From positions 19,067,418 to 19,131,417 of the forward strand of contig JAJEKV010000010.1 in the NCBI GenBank assembly GCA_021234155.1: 64,000 nt of DNA, given 5' to 3'. The notes below the pieces were generated by a model. The model worked only from the letters and a program-made list of their open reading frames with translations. It had not been told where the DNA came from and searched no databases. Position numbers and translations under genes: made by a program. Below, piece by piece: positions 35,178 to 47,977 of the stretch. This DNA comes from Isoetes taiwanensis (Eukaryota > Streptophyta > Lycopodiopsida > Isoetales > Isoetaceae). Position 1 is the stretch's first letter. The number at the start of each line of letters is the position of its first letter.

Positions 35178-35525
35178 TGAGGGACTTACCTTACAAGATA
35201 TGATCCCTTGAGCTTCTTTGGCTTTAGCTTGTAGAGATTTCCTCCACCAAAGACCACTAGCTCCACCACCACCACACCTGCACTTCCTCGCTATGGATCG
35301 AAAGCACGTCCCTATCGGCCGACCCCGTGGAATCGGCCTATTCGGGGAATTCGCTTCAGCACTAACAGCATCGGCCTCGATCTACTAGATCCCGAGGTCT
35401 TCTACCTCTAAAACATATTTGATGGCATCCTTCCACACCGAAGCCCGATCCACCCTTATACACATCAATAGTATTTAATAGACTTTGCAAAGAAATCTAC
35501 TAGACATCTTCAAGCTCGATACCAA
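35178..35525 (-). pseudogene. Copia gag N-terminus and PBS (copy B)
   Basis: Equivalent to 4,443-4,790. The gag N-terminal frame is broken by several small differences at CAG/CTG sites (for example near 35,290-35,350). The PBS lies at 35,511-35,524 but reads with 'ctcgatacca' instead of 'ctctgatacca', so one base of the tRNA match appears lost in the assembly. Confidence 0.75.
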
Positions 35526-36352
35526 TGATAGGTTTTAACAACAACAACTACTTATGTCTAGTAAGATTTATGATTTCCTTTGTGCAAATATAACTAGGCA
35601 CTCAACTTCAATTATCAATAGAAGAACTCAACAATGTCTTATGGAAAGCCAAATTGTGGTCACTCATTTCCATAAGCATTTACCATATTAAATCCAAATT
35701 GATCATTATACAAGGAGTCAATAATGATCTTAAAGGTAAGAAAATAACAATAAACCCAATTCTTATGGTTCACCATTGGTACCGCTCATCTGCATGTAAA
35801 CCGCCTAGCAAGTCCGCAATGCCAACCAAAACTCCCTGTGTGTATCCCATTTATCCACCCCCCCATATTTAAAGGCTATTTGATCTTATCTATTCTCATT
35901 CCGCAAGTTAAGGCATTCAAATCATGCCAACTGAGGTATCTAGTTCGCCAACAATATCCCATGAATAACTGCGGGAAATAAGCTGTTGCCATGAATATCC
36001 CACATGCCTAGCCACGAAAATGAGCTTTTGAACCATTAGCCAATTTTTGAATTAAATTTAACCTTCATGAACCTTAAACGAAATTTTCTTCAAGTTAACC
36101 CTTGATCAATGCTTCAAGGTTCAACCTAAAGTAATCTTGTCATAAACTTAGCACCTGCATGATACACAAAGTCCACCATAAGTTAATCCTCCGGCCCTCT
36201 GTTTTTCTATGACTTCAAGTAGTTTATTATTGTCAAGCTAGTCTGCCCACTGCCACTGCTTCTCATAGACAGACTTTGGTTTGTATTGCACTGCTTGTGT
36301 ACATTTGCTAGCTGCTAGTTTGTAGACTAGACTTATATGCTGAATCCCTTCA
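35526..36352 (-). repeat. Copia 5' LTR (copy B)
   Basis: 827 bp with TG...CA ends, matching 4,792-5,625 and 27,423-28,254. The TSD CTGTT follows at 36,353-36,357, then LINE-I coding sequence. Confidence 0.93.
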
Positions 36353-36715
36353 CTGTTTTTACTTGTATCCCAAAAAGAAGTTTTCTTAATCGCCAATGCT
36401 CAAAATTGTTGACCTTACATTGATACATCATACTATAAAATGCCTTGAGACCACCCGATACACGCTTTTGGGCTGCCAATGTCCACTTATAATTATTCGT
36501 CACTTCTACTCCCAAATATTTATACTTCGTTACTTGTTCAAGTGGAACACCATCTGCATATAAGATTGTATTATCCCTGCCTCCTAGCACCATTATCTTT
36601 GACTTTTCAGGATTGATCTTCATGCTTTTTTGTTCACAAAAAGCGTGCAACACATCAAGATGACGCTTGTAACCCAAAATACATTCCTTGAAACTAATAC
36701 TAATACCAGCATTGC
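36353..36715 (-). pseudogene. LINE-I reverse-transcriptase fragment (copy B)
   Basis: A 114-codon frame (36,333-36,677) with LDVLHAFCEQKSMKINPEKS and YKYLGVEVTNNYKW. It is the upstream neighbour of 26,559-27,422 in the same LINE before Copia integrated. Its 5' boundary against plus-strand gag sequence lies near 36,700. Confidence 0.85.
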
Positions 36716-37235
36716 AGAAATAAACTCAGGAGATGTCAACACTGGAGCGACCTCTGAAGCCATTACAACAGGGGTCATGACTGGAAAAAGTCTATTTGCT
36801 AAACAGAAAGAGGCTCAAGGGATCATAACATCTAAGGTTAGTCCATTATCAGACTGAAACTTAGAAATATGATAGCTAGGGATATGTGGATTTTTCTACT
36901 AAAGCACTATGAAGAAAAAGACCTCATCTCTATAGATCTTTTGGAAAAGGAACTAAGAAATCTCAAACTTCGAGATGAATATGATGTTTTTGAATATTTT
37001 AACAAATTTGAAAATATTATAGCAGACTTGGGGGAGGGCCGGAGTTATTTTGACCAAACATATCAAGTGCCGGCTATAGCTAGATCTGTAGTTGATAATG
37101 ACCAGCTATCCCTATTTATCAGAAATATAGCTAAGTCCAGAGAGGAAGCTGAAAGTATTCTCAGAACTTAAGTAGAACAAAAAAGGGTGATGAGAGATGA
37201 AGAGAGCTCAGATGAAATTTTGTATGCTGGAAGAA
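36716..37235 (+). pseudogene. Second Copia gag remnant, plus strand (copy B)
   Basis: Same as 5,986-6,515. Frames 36,630-36,857 (with KSLFAKQKEAQGIITSKVS) and 36,869-37,171 (MIARDMWIFLLKHYEEKDLI to AKSREEAESILRT). Stops between and after them are shared with copy A, so they are genuine decay. It is cut downstream by the LINE-II tail. Confidence 0.75.
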
Positions 37236-37240
37236 GGGGG

Positions 37241-38703
37241 AAAGAAAGGAAGAAGGAAGGAAGGAAGTATATTTTAACGTCCAGGAGGCCAACCGGTCTA
37301 TGAGACGGTGATACAATATAGCTGAAAAGTTTCCAAACACAAAAGAAAACCACGTAAACCCCCAGACAATGTGTCTCTACCACTGGATGTAAAACCCACA
37401 TGTGGGAGGAAAAACCCTTGTAGTAGGCGTTGAGAGGCCCTATCTGGGCGCTCAAATTCCTTGTGCTGTGAGGGACTCCCTAACGGTGGAGACTTGCAGA
37501 ATGTAGGATGCGCAGACGCGCAAAACATTGGCGGCCGCCAGCTTGATGAATTGCTATCTCGAGCATCCGAGATCGGGCATGAGCTTCTGATGTGTGTATA
37601 TGCCGGGCATTCTCTCAGAGAGCACGGTGTTCATCTTCTACTATCTCGCATGTGACAAAGACTGCATAATCTCTCATGCCGGGGAATTCCCCGCCTCCAT
37701 CCGCATTCCCCAAAGCACTGCCTCAATTCTCGAGATGGTGGGACCCCGCTCTTAGTGCAGCTATAGCTCTCCTTTCTTGGTAGAGAAGTGTGCCTTCAAA
37801 TACTAGTGGGGCCATGTTCAAGCCGGGGATTAACTTGGCGCGGTGGTAGTGCTCGCTTTTGGGCTTTGCAAGAGGGGTGCATCCCACGAGAGGCAAAGAA
37901 AGCGCCATTCAAATGCAGCCCGCCCGCGATATCCGACATATCTATAATGTGTTGATAGTCTATGGACCATCTTATAACCATCCCCTACAATGCTCCCCGC
38001 CACACTCTTCGGGAGATGTTGTGGCCCTTTGTGCCAATAACAGAGCCCTGGGAGGAAGACGCTGTGCATCCATTCTCACAAACCTTATGGAAATACGCTA
38101 GGTGCCCTCGCGATAGCATAATGCCGCAGGGCCAAAAGCCGCCTCATACAAAGAAAATCGGATAAGGCACCGTGGTCCTGACACCTAGGCTATATGTCGA
38201 AAGCCGCCTGTATTCTCTCTAGCTTATCCTAAGTACCCTTTGCTAACCGGCCGCCCCCTGCACCTTCTACCCCCCATACAAAGAATACCGGGTTCCACGA
38301 AAGTGCTCTGAATAGGTGTGCTTTATGCGTCTAATCGCAGTAGATCTATTCTCAGAATGTTTTTATTCTCAGATTGCATACGGCTTTCCATCCCACACCG
38401 ACTTTTCTTTCTACACGCATATCCCATAGCATGTTAGCAGAGAAATCGATTCCCGTGATACTTAAAGGTCCTTACAACTTCCATCCTTTGTCCTCTCAAT
38501 AGAAGTTCGATATCATGTCATACAGACAGGATTGGCAAATGCCTTTGGTTTTCGGGTGTTGACTGCCATTCCCGCTATATCACGTAATTGATCGAGAGCA
38601 TCCAAATGTTCCTGCATACCCTAGTCAGATGGGACAATAAGCCCGTGATCGCCTCGCGATAGAGCAACCGTTGTAATCAGATATGCCTCGCAATCGCGGG
38701 CTA
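37241..38703 (-). pseudogene. LINE-II 3' part (copy B)
   Basis: Starts at a (GGAA)n tail (37,241-37,267) and runs to the giant LTR. The reading frame is heavily broken but shows RGQRMEVVRTFKYHGNRF near 38,470-38,520. There the expected Leu codon CTG of the usual FKYLG motif reads as 'cacg' here and 'ccg' in copy A. The region that should encode YADD (about 38,660-38,690) is unreadable in both copies. The upstream half resumes at 54,263 beyond the giant element. Confidence 0.72.
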
Positions 38704-40253
38704 TGTGACGTTCCCAGCCATATAATGATGCCCGATCGTGATACAAACCGAGATCATCCTCAAACCAAAGATTCCGCCACGACATGAGGCCGCCCACCTA
38801 ACATCGGGCCCTTGATGGTGGCTAAGAACCGACGGGAAGAATGGACGCGGTTTCATCCCGCCTCCCCGATCGACCTAGCCGTATGTAAAACAAACATGAG
38901 CACATGACATCAATCAACAATAACATACCCACCTCGAAGGGTGGTCCACCATATCACAAGAGTCGCAAATAACACATCAAGACATCAACATAACATGGGG
39001 AAATCCTACCCGTGCTCGCACTCATGGGGAAAGACCGACGGGCTTGGGGTCTCTAGATAGCAATGCGCATTGCAATTCATGGCAAATGGATTTGGTCGCA
39101 TAGGAACATGGTCGTTGGGTAGTCCACTCCATCCGCCCCTCCCCGGCATACTTTGCAGATAGGGCTGAAAAGTATTGGAGCCCCACCGTAGCCCCGCCGA
39201 AAGTGAATAGCCGAGGGGCTACTACTACCGGGTTGCATCTCCCCAGTCCCGATGAGGCGAAGGAGATCACTCCTCCGTGAGGTTCATGCCAATCACAAAG
39301 CGAAGCTAGAGAGCCACCGCCAGATTCGACTTCAACTCACCGGAAGGTGACGATCACCCCACGAAGTGTCGAGCCCATACCTCGCCTCACGCAGGCTGTG
39401 TTATTAGGCCTAGCTCACACAGTTCCCCTCCCTACCCGCCGCCGGGCCAAATGGATCAACCGCGGATTAGACAAGCCCTCCCTTGTCACCGGCCTAGCTC
39501 CGGCCACCCACGCCAGCGGCTCTTATGCACAGTCAGTATTAATTGGGAATTAATGGGCTAAAACTAGGATCATCCAACTACTTGGGCTCGGGTCTCTACC
39601 CCCTTCCCAATACACAAGAGTGGCGATAGAATGTCAAAACAACATCACAAATGAACCGAAATAATAGAATACATCTATTCTAATCTACCTAATCATACAT
39701 GGTTAGGTTCCTTTGTTAGTTCCTATCATTCTTAGGTTGTAGGGGTCGCCTATAGCTAAGAATGAATACTAATCCTATGGAATGAGGCCCCGAGAACTCG
39801 GATTTAACTATCGATCAACCACTAACCCGCTTCTTGGCTGGGTCCCACTCCTCTCAAGGCCCATGCCGCCGATCTCGAGACCGCCGGTCCTCGGATCGAA
39901 ATGCAACCTATGAATTCCGATTCCTCTCTACTCTTTCAGCGAAATGGCTTCAAAGCCGCCGCAATCCGACCTATAGGGGCTGGAAACCGAAAGGGTTTCC
40001 CTTTTAGGGTTTATGCCCCTTTATGCCCACGAATTTAGGGCTGGCCCTTTTGGTCAATGGGTCATTGCCACGCGGCAAGAAGGGATTACATTCACATGTT
40101 GCTTTAACATGTGCAATATAATGGTTCACAAGGTCGTACCTAGGGTACTACCCTTTACGGCCGCCGCGGTACATGTCATCCGAAGTCGACATGTACTAGT
40201 GACGGTCGAGATAATATACGTATTCATACCATATGTTATGCTGGAACGTCACA
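38704..40253 (-). repeat. Giant-element 3' LTR
   Basis: 1,550 bp, TGTGACG...CGTCACA, collinear with 52,714-54,262 and 7,963-9,522. Left neighbour is LINE-II, right neighbour the PPT. Confidence 0.92.
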
Positions 40254-40266
40254 TTCTCCCCACCTT
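40254..40266 (-). other. Polypurine tract of giant element
   Basis: The minus strand reads AAGGTGGGGAGAA immediately upstream of the 3' LTR. This fixes the minus orientation together with the PBS at the other LTR. Copy A shows a degraded version at 9,523. Confidence 0.7.
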
Positions 40267-43170
40267 GAATTGATGTTGTCCGCAGCATCAGGAGTCTCCC
40301 CACCTTGGGCTCTTCCTGTCCTGCAATCAACCTGATGCCTACGATATACTACTATAATACTTACACATTTATTAAGATTACCTTAAGGTAATATTTTTAA
40401 ATCATTATTAGGCCATTACATTATCAAATAACTTGTCAAATCGTAACTTCTATTAAAACAAGGTACTTCTTAGTTTCTGTTATCACAACATTTAGTTTAT
40501 CACAATTTAACACTTTCATATACAATTATTATTTAAGGTACTCTTCATTCCTTGCAACATATTCCAACAAAATTTGTGTTGCAAGTCTTCGCACCTTAAA
40601 AATCTCAGATTAATTTTACAATATCTATAATTACACACTTACTATCTTAATTATTAGAATTACTCTAAGGTAATGTTTAAGACATTACTGTACTATTTTA
40701 TTATCCAATTAACTTATGACTTCATAACTTAATCCACGCAAGGTAATTATTGCCCTTACTTAATACAATATTTAAGTTTATCAAAGTTTATCAATTCCAT
40801 ACAAAATTTACACTTCTAAGGTACTCTTCATCCCTTGCATCACATTATAACAAAATTTGTGTTGTAAGTCTCAGAGTTCGACCTCCCCGCCCCCCCGGAG
40901 TGCTCTATTGGCCTCGAGGTCGCCACTACGCTAGAACCATTTTAATTATTAATAAAATTTTGGTTATATGGTGACCACCCCACCTATCTACATGGATGCA
41001 TGGCTAATCTCCCTGGAAGAGGGTGAATCTTCCATTATGGTCGTGGAGACAGCCTATATGCCTATATGTCGCCATGCCTACCCCCTAGTTGCCCAAATGG
41101 AGGATAGGTCCTTCCCCGTGATATGGGCTTGAAGGCCGCCAGATTCCTCCTATCAAAGCATATATGGGGCTAGAGGTGCTTTTCCTATCAATGCATTCCT
41201 GAATGACCTCCTTTCTCTCGAGGTCGCCTACCTCCGCGGGAACGTATAGTAGACTTTCTAATCTACCTTCCACTCATCCAAGCTTTAAACGCTGGCCATG
41301 CCTACATTGACATTACACCACGCCCTAGAGATCACCGTAGTAATCTCATCATCGGTAGCAACGCATGCAACCCTTACTCATAGGTTGCATGCGAGATTAT
41401 ACTTAACTACACATGAAATTAATCTAAACACAAATCGACATGCCCTGAGCCGCATTTTTGTCGGCTCACTTTAATGCATGTGATTAACATAATTACCTTA
41501 ACGTAATATTTATGAATTAACGCTATCATAGCATCTGATACATTACTCCGATAGTACAATTATATTTACTCTAAGCTTTACAATATTTAATTACTTTTAG
41601 ATCATGATTATTTAAACAATAACCCTAATTTTAGACCTATTGTTACATAGAGAAGGTTTCACCATCATACACAAGAATTAGATGTGCTTCTTATTCTCTT
41701 CCTTGGGTCTTGCATTACCCTTGGAAGTATATCCCTAAGATGCTTTTTAAGTATATCCTAATTCTATTTTCTATTTATATTTATAAGGACCTCGAGGTCA
41801 TATAGCTATCCTTGGAAGGAATTGCATCCCCGCTGGAAGGATTAATTAACATGCTAACTCACATTATCGTTGTTATTTAACTTATTTCCGTATGATACAT
41901 ATGCGTACATCAATTTCTATGCAGTTATTAGGATCTATATTTAACTTATCTATAAGACACATTAAAGCTTATAATACATGCGCACACCTTACCTAAGGCT
42001 AGAACGATCCACCCATTGAGTCATGCTGAGTAATTTGGAGATGACTTGGTCGCTGCATTGCTCCCATAGTTTTGCTCCACTTCATTGGTGTAGTTAGCTA
42101 CTACGCCGGGCCTCGCACGCTGAAGGCCTCCCCGAGCCTAAGGTATCTATCTATTTCACGCTCTATTCGCTTCGGCCATTGCCAGAGTGAACTCTATTCT
42201 ACGGGTCGGTCAATTCGATGCAAGTACGTTCAATCCTGAGATTGAGCCCTCCCACTTTCTTCGAAAAGAAAATGGTCATGCACCCCTTCAATGGCGTTGT
42301 ACACAATGTCATATTTATTCTCTCCCCTTAAGAGGTTATACGCTTCTTATTTAGCGCATTAATTTACTAGCCTTAGCTGACATATATAACCATCTAAGAT
42401 GGATATACATATTATGTTATCATTTATTTCAATATAGCTATGGGTTACCTACTTAGTTAGAACGATTCTAAACCACAAGGTTTTGTCATCATGACAATTC
42501 CTTTTGTCTCAAAAGACTATTTGATTACTATAATTTTTATTTTAGATGTACTTTGCATGTTCTATTCTTTTATATTCTAGAGATTCCCCCTTTCTTAGTT
42601 ATTTAAACTCTTGGAATATTCCCACCAATCGAATTGATGTCATCGTAACAAGTTGGCCGGACTTGTTAGATTACTTCTTTTCTTTCGGTTGGATTATTCT
42701 TTGGAGGTACTAAATTTATACATGGTCAACAATTATCCTAGTAATGATTCCTTCTTAGCGAGGTGATCAATCTCACCAAGTGGTTTCAATATGTTGGATG
42801 TCTGTTAACAATCTTGTATAATTTTAGTTACTCTTATGTGTTTCCTTCCCAATACTTGACGCTTAGCTCAATATTGGGCAATCCTTTCGGCGAGAATATC
42901 TAAAAAAAAAATGCCTTCTAATCCCAATGTGGATGTTGCCGTCCGTACATTTAACCTACTAGGCCCCATGGCCTTAGATTCCTGAGCTTGCTAGAAGCTC
43001 GTACGATCCTGCCGAGTTGACCCTCCTGGCAACTCGGGATCTTGTCAATACTTGAGGTTAGATCTAGGTTGATATGAACTTAATCCAACTATGTTGGTGA
43101 AGAATTTAATCTTCCAATAAATAATTGAAAATGATTCTCATTATGTATATAACTAATATCCAACCATTGT
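40267..43170. other. Giant-element AT-rich 3' interior
   Basis: Collinear with 9,523-12,389. It has the same degenerate 285-bp direct repeat (blocks ending near 40,580 and 40,870) and 'ttaccttaaggtaa' palindromes. No gene seen. Confidence 0.6.
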
Positions 43171-43178
43171 AATATAGC

Positions 43179-44640
43179 TCAAAAGAAATACACCCATATA
43201 GATTTATTCAAAATCAAAGCCAAGTTGCCTGCTTGAAGTAGCAAGGTACGTTCTTCCGAGTCGCTCGATACCTCAGTCTCCTGGACGGTGGCTCCTCTTG
43301 ATGTAGAGGTTGACTTTGTTCGTTTAGAAGCCTCTCCTTGTTGGTCTTTGATGGTGTAGTTGGTCACTTGAAATCTTCCATGCCGCTTTTCAAAAGCCTG
43401 AAGGTGGCGCCGTTGAAAAAGATCTTTCATCTTGAACTCTTTGTCTTGGCAGCTAAAGGACGACTCTATATCCGACATTGTTTCCTCGACTCCATCGACG
43501 TCTCATACATCGAGTCCTCTTGTCGTTATCGCGTTGCCCGAAGAGTGTTGAAGATGTTGATTGCTTCACCCCTGCAAATTGGCTGACATCTCTTCGTTTG
43601 ATTTGTTACGCTATGGGAGGGAAGAAATAACAAGGGAACTATATATGCAAAGCATATAGCTTACATAATTACAATTACTAATAGAGCTATTAAGTCCCCC
43701 TTGTGCCTCCCTTCTTCGAAGCTGCACACCTACTCCTTGGTAATGTCATCGGTGTTCCTCTCGGTGGCTTGGTGTTGACGATCTATATCCTCCTATTTGT
43801 GGTTGATACGTCACCGTATTCCTCGGTACTTGTTGATATACTTGGGCCCTCCGATGTTTGTCGGCTATGGCACAACACGCCATTTGCATCACATTCTAAT
43901 TAAAGGTGTGGGTGGTCGGTGATGCTTCGGACATTTCGGGGTCTGCAGCTCGATTACGTTCTCTCTGTAATTGTTCTAATAGAGCTCCCCCCTTCATGAT
44001 ACTTGAAGCTATTTGGAGGCGTCTCTTGAGGTACGTCGATGACCATATCTTCCTTTGGCTATACTCCTCCGAGTTGTTCTCTTCTTGCATTGTTCTTTGA
44101 ATCGTCCATCATTGGTTCACCTAAGTTGCATGCAAGTCCCCGTGCAAGTTATCGGCTCGCCTCGGCTCACCTAATTGCTTCTCCCTCGAGCTTCCAATCT
44201 TCCTTGTTTGATCCCCTCAGTCACATGGCTTGGACATTGTCACGTTCCTCAGTGCTATGCTGTCTTCTTGTCTTGAGGTACCCTCCGATGGTTTTGATTG
44301 TGCCCGTCAGTTTTGATCCTCCTGTTGCCTCTAGGGAGCTCGTGGAAGAAGTCGGTTGCTAGCACTTCTCCAGCTTTTAGTTCCTGACCTTTGTCCCTCT
44401 GTGCAGTGTGTCGTTGCAAGGTTGCCGATGTGCGGTGCCATTGATCCGTTGATCTCCTGGCTATTGCAGTCGGGCGTTCTTGAATGTCTTCGAAGCTCTG
44501 AGATCGTGGTCGGTAGGCAGGCATTGTCATTCCTCCGTAGGTTGAATTTCTGAGTGCGACTCCTGTTGCTTGGCACAAGGCCCCCAAAATTGAATCAGTA
44601 TGATTTTTTTGAAATGATTTATTAGTGAAAATCAAATCTT
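43179..44640 (-). pseudogene. Degenerate coding region of giant element, unknown product (copy B)
   Basis: Successive minus-strand frames read as protein: 44,255-44,635 (starting MIFTNKSFQKNHTD, with ALRNSTYGGMTMPAYRPRSQ), 43,896-44,090 (with IASSIMKGGALLEQLQRERN) and 43,179-43,478 (starting MSDIESSFSCQDKEFKMKDL). They are polar and basic, and the last is conserved in copy A as DIESPFSRQDKEFKMKDLFQ. This could be one frameshifted Gag-like or accessory protein. No domain recognised. Confidence 0.4.
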
Positions 44641-45399
44641 AAAATCATTACCAATATGTGGGCCAAAAAGTTTACAAACCATATCTGGTTATACATTATA
44701 GTTCATCACTACAATTCCACGACGTGATAAAAGATCATTGTTTTTTGATATGGTAGTAGAACATGATAGTTATAGTTAGTCTTCATAACAACTTAAAATA
44801 TATGATGTGCGTTATTGCTTAGTATGTCTAGTTTAATATAGAATGATTATCGATCCCATCTATCTTCCTTAGCATATACACATGGTAATTTTAAGGGTTT
44901 ATGTTACGATGATTTATAGTGATTAATCGTAACAACATACGATAAATGTAATTGGTTTAGGTTTGCTAGTATGAGTTTATAGTGATTAATTATAACAACA
45001 ATATATGATAATTATAGTTGGTTTAGATTTGCTAGTATGACTTTTTTTGCATGATACCAAATGGTTAACCACTGCAATATTACCAAATAGTTCACCACTG
45101 TAATTTTACAACCTAATTTTGAGCATGTGATATTTAATAGGGTTGTATGACAATGCAGTAGAGGATTTAGGGATACAATGGGAAGGTGAACATGTGGGAG
45201 TTGAACCCACAATTTTACCATGTGTTTCGCAATAAAATTAGATCAGATATAGTCATGTGATATGTTTCTAAAGAGCCAAACACCTAAAAGGAATGAGTAA
45301 TTTAGAAGCCAAATTTCTTTAGAAGCATAATCATTCCTAAAAGGAATGAGGAATTTAGACGCCAGATTGCTTAGAAGCATGGAAACAAAGGAGCATTAC
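44641..45399. other. AT-rich interior, no gene seen
   Basis: Local repeats only: 'gtttatagtgattaat' occurs around 44,913 and 44,975. A tRNA-T-arm-like stretch 'gtgggagttgaacccac' at 45,194-45,210 (minus strand GTGGGTTCAACTCCCAC) has no convincing partner D-arm. Confidence 0.4.
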
Positions 45400-46630
45400 C
45401 TAGTGTAATATGCAAGAAAGCCATTTGGCCCTGGTAACCCCAGCAATAACCCTGGAAAAAGACATAGGATCATAGAATATATAAAACTTAGAAAAAAATT
45501 GTATACAAGAAAACTCGGAGCAAGGCCAACCTATTATCGTTGTCGAACATTGGGTACAAAAATCCCTCCTTGAGGGACATCTTTAGTATGCATCTGAATA
45601 ACAAACAAGCAATAGCATATGTATTCAAAAATGAAAGACAGTGACATCTGCACAGACATTAACATTTCGTTAACTTATAGTAATCTTCCTGAATTTAATG
45701 GAAAGGACAAATAGCTTTCATTTTCATTTAAGATAGAGGGCCACAACTCTTTTTAATTTATTAGACATACAGGGCAAATTTGTTTTTCTAAAAGTAACTA
45801 ATAATTATTTGTTGATTATTTCCTATGCCAAAACTGGATAAGTTCTATAACCATATATTTTCTATCCAAGTGCATACCTCATTACCTATGAAAATCACTG
45901 CTACCTCTGGCACTTTGGCACTGTAATTGGAACACTATAAAACAAAAATACAAAACAAAGCATGTCAAATAAACAGTCTATTGTTCAACAAACCATATAA
46001 TCCTTAAACCTACATACCATCTTGCTGAATTGAGAAATTTGTTGTAGTACAGTATTAGATAATCCTTCTGCGAAAAATATTTGATAATCTACATCATGTC
46101 TTCTATCTTGGACACACCTGCAGATATTCATAGATATTTTAAAATCCTGGCAGATACCGTGCCGCTAAGAAGTCATTAGATGGATCCCCATTTTTCTGAA
46201 TGGACAAAACCCAGGTTCAGAGCTTGCAGGATATCTCTCGTGCTCTGATTCAAGTCAATTCGATTATTTTGATGTCTATGCATATGGTTTACATTCACAA
46301 AATCTTCCATTATTTGGGTATCCTTATCTATGCATATTGGATATTCATCTCAGATAAGTTCGAATTATGGATCAGCTGATAAATGACAATAACTCTCCAG
46401 CAAAGGAGAACAAAGCAAATGAAATGGAATAAGAGATTAGAAAAAGAAAAAAGGGAAAAACCTGGAACTGCTGGACCAGATGAACGCAGGAACCATTGAG
46501 GAATCCGCAGCATGCGAAACCACGGAAAAAAAATGGGAAGAGTAAGAAAACAAATTTGGGTGCCATGGCCGCGTCACTCGTCGGATCGTGCGTCTTGCAG
46601 CTTCTCGCCGGTTTATACTTTTGTTTCATG
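45400..46630 (-). pseudogene. Exon-like fragments of a captured host gene
   Basis: The minus strand looks like a short intron-containing gene piece. 46,563 back to about 46,460 encodes a signal-peptide-like MAPKFVFLLFPFFFRGFACC followed by a possible GT splice donor. Near 46,120-46,020 an AG acceptor precedes VDYQIFFAEGLSNTVLQQIS and QFSKM, ending at GTATGT. Near 45,940-45,890 an AG acceptor precedes NYSAKVPEVAVIFIG and a GT donor. A further possible exon lies at 45,595-45,525. The spacing of a QI-QF block and a VAVIFIGNE block resembles GDSL-type esterases (QI..F then GND), but the Gly-Asp-Ser block is not seen. Family assignment is weak. Confidence 0.35.
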
Positions 46631-47977
46631 CTAGGCTAACGTGCTCATAAGAGAAAATTCAAAAAATCTGTAAAGCAAAAGGCATCATAATCCGAAAATA
46701 TTGAGAATAGATCCGTGCAACAAGCCTGCAAGAATGCTGGAAGTAAGCAAGTGCAAAGGAACAATAAAAAATAATGTAAAAGCTGCACATCAAATAAAAG
46801 TTTCTACTTCAAAGGTAGTGATTCTTGCATCCTTCTGCAGCTTTAGAAACTATTCAATTTCATGAGCTACTTATTGGGCAATGGCTAGCAAGAGCTGAAA
46901 GACGCTAGTCGGATACCTATATTCTGTGAAGAGCCTCAGGTAAACTGCCATGCCTATGCTTGTTCTCAAAGAAGCATGATTCCCGCCCTATGTTATGGAT
47001 CGGCATCCTTTAGGGCATATGGCCGCTGCTAAGTGGAGCATGGCCGCATCCGGCGAAACCAAATGGGAGCTCTCAGCTCCACCGCCGCTGCTGCATTAGA
47101 AAAATGGAGGGAAATAGGGTTTGGGGCATTATCAAAATAAAGAATTCATATCCTTACGAATTACTCAAAAGAAAATTTAAAAAAGCCCTTATATTTATTT
47201 ATGGGGTATTTCCCAATGGTCAGGATAGTTCTACCCTAGTTTTGGGGATCCCGGAAGTGAAAAGACCGGCCTCCGTTATCACCGCCATCTCTCGACGGAA
47301 CCCGTTCCAGGCCCCTCCGTTTCACCGTACTGACACACGTGAGGGGACCTGCGCCAATCTCAGTCCTCCGCTCCCGTGACACATCCGGGCCGTCCATGCT
47401 GTTCCCCCCCTCTGGTATCATTATAAAACATACACGGTGATCCCGCCGTCCGCCGGATGGTGATCCCGGATGTGGGGATCACATGCGAACGATGCCTCCT
47501 CCAGGATCCCCAGTTAGCTGACGGGACAAATTAAGAAAATTAACCATTGGAAGAGAAACAAAGAATTAGAAAAATCACGTCCGCCAGATGGTGATCCCAG
47601 AGGACGGAATCATTTGCATGGTGATCCCCGAGGTGGAGATCATCGTGCACACGATGCCGTCCTCCGGGATCCCCAATTGGCGAACGGGACCATGGAACCA
47701 TAGAACAATAGAACCATTGAACCATAGAACAATTGAAAATAATAAAATAGAACAATTCAACATTACACTCACTGATATGAATTGAAAGTGTGAGAAATAC
47801 AAGTTTTGAATCTCAGGTTTCAGCCCCCAAAAGTTTGGACTAAATAGTCGACTTATGGCAACTTACATAAAGCCTCCATCTCAACTTCCTTCCAATTCTT
47901 CTTTGGTTCCTTCACCTTCCAGTTTCCAAGTTCTAATATAGGCTTGAGCCTTGTCAAGCTAGTACCACAGTTCACTT
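46631..47977. other. Interior with a duplicated 'ggtgatcccg' module
   Basis: No gene supported. Two related modules occur at 47,446-47,527 and 47,579-47,690. Each starts 'gtccgcc(g/a)gatggtgatccc', contains a G-A-T-C-rich stretch and ends '(a/g)ctgacgggac' or 'ggcgaacgggac'. An imperfect 'accatagaacaat' repeat follows at 47,690-47,760. Confidence 0.5.

Larger units (their letters stand above)
27423..36352 (-). mobile_element. Complete Copia LTR retrotransposon inserted in LINE-I
   Basis: An 8,930-bp minus-strand element: 3' LTR at left, PPT, RNase H, RT, integrase, protease, gag zinc knuckles, insert, gag pieces with hAT MITE, PBS, and 5' LTR at right. Target-site duplication CTGTT is at 27,418-27,422 and 36,353-36,357. 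LINE-I coding sequence continues in frame across the junction if one TSD copy is kept. The domain order (integrase before RT) defines Copia. Multiple frameshifts, a gag disrupted by two insertions and a missing first integrase Asp argue it is non-autonomous now. The LTR pair is nearly identical apart from the CAG/CTG-type discrepancies and a 10-bp difference, so the insertion is young. Confidence 0.93.

Noticed and set aside
45194-45210. tRNA gene at the T-arm-like 'gtgggagttgaacccac'
   Set aside because: A plausible T-arm only. No acceptor stem, anticodon arm or A-box at the right distance.
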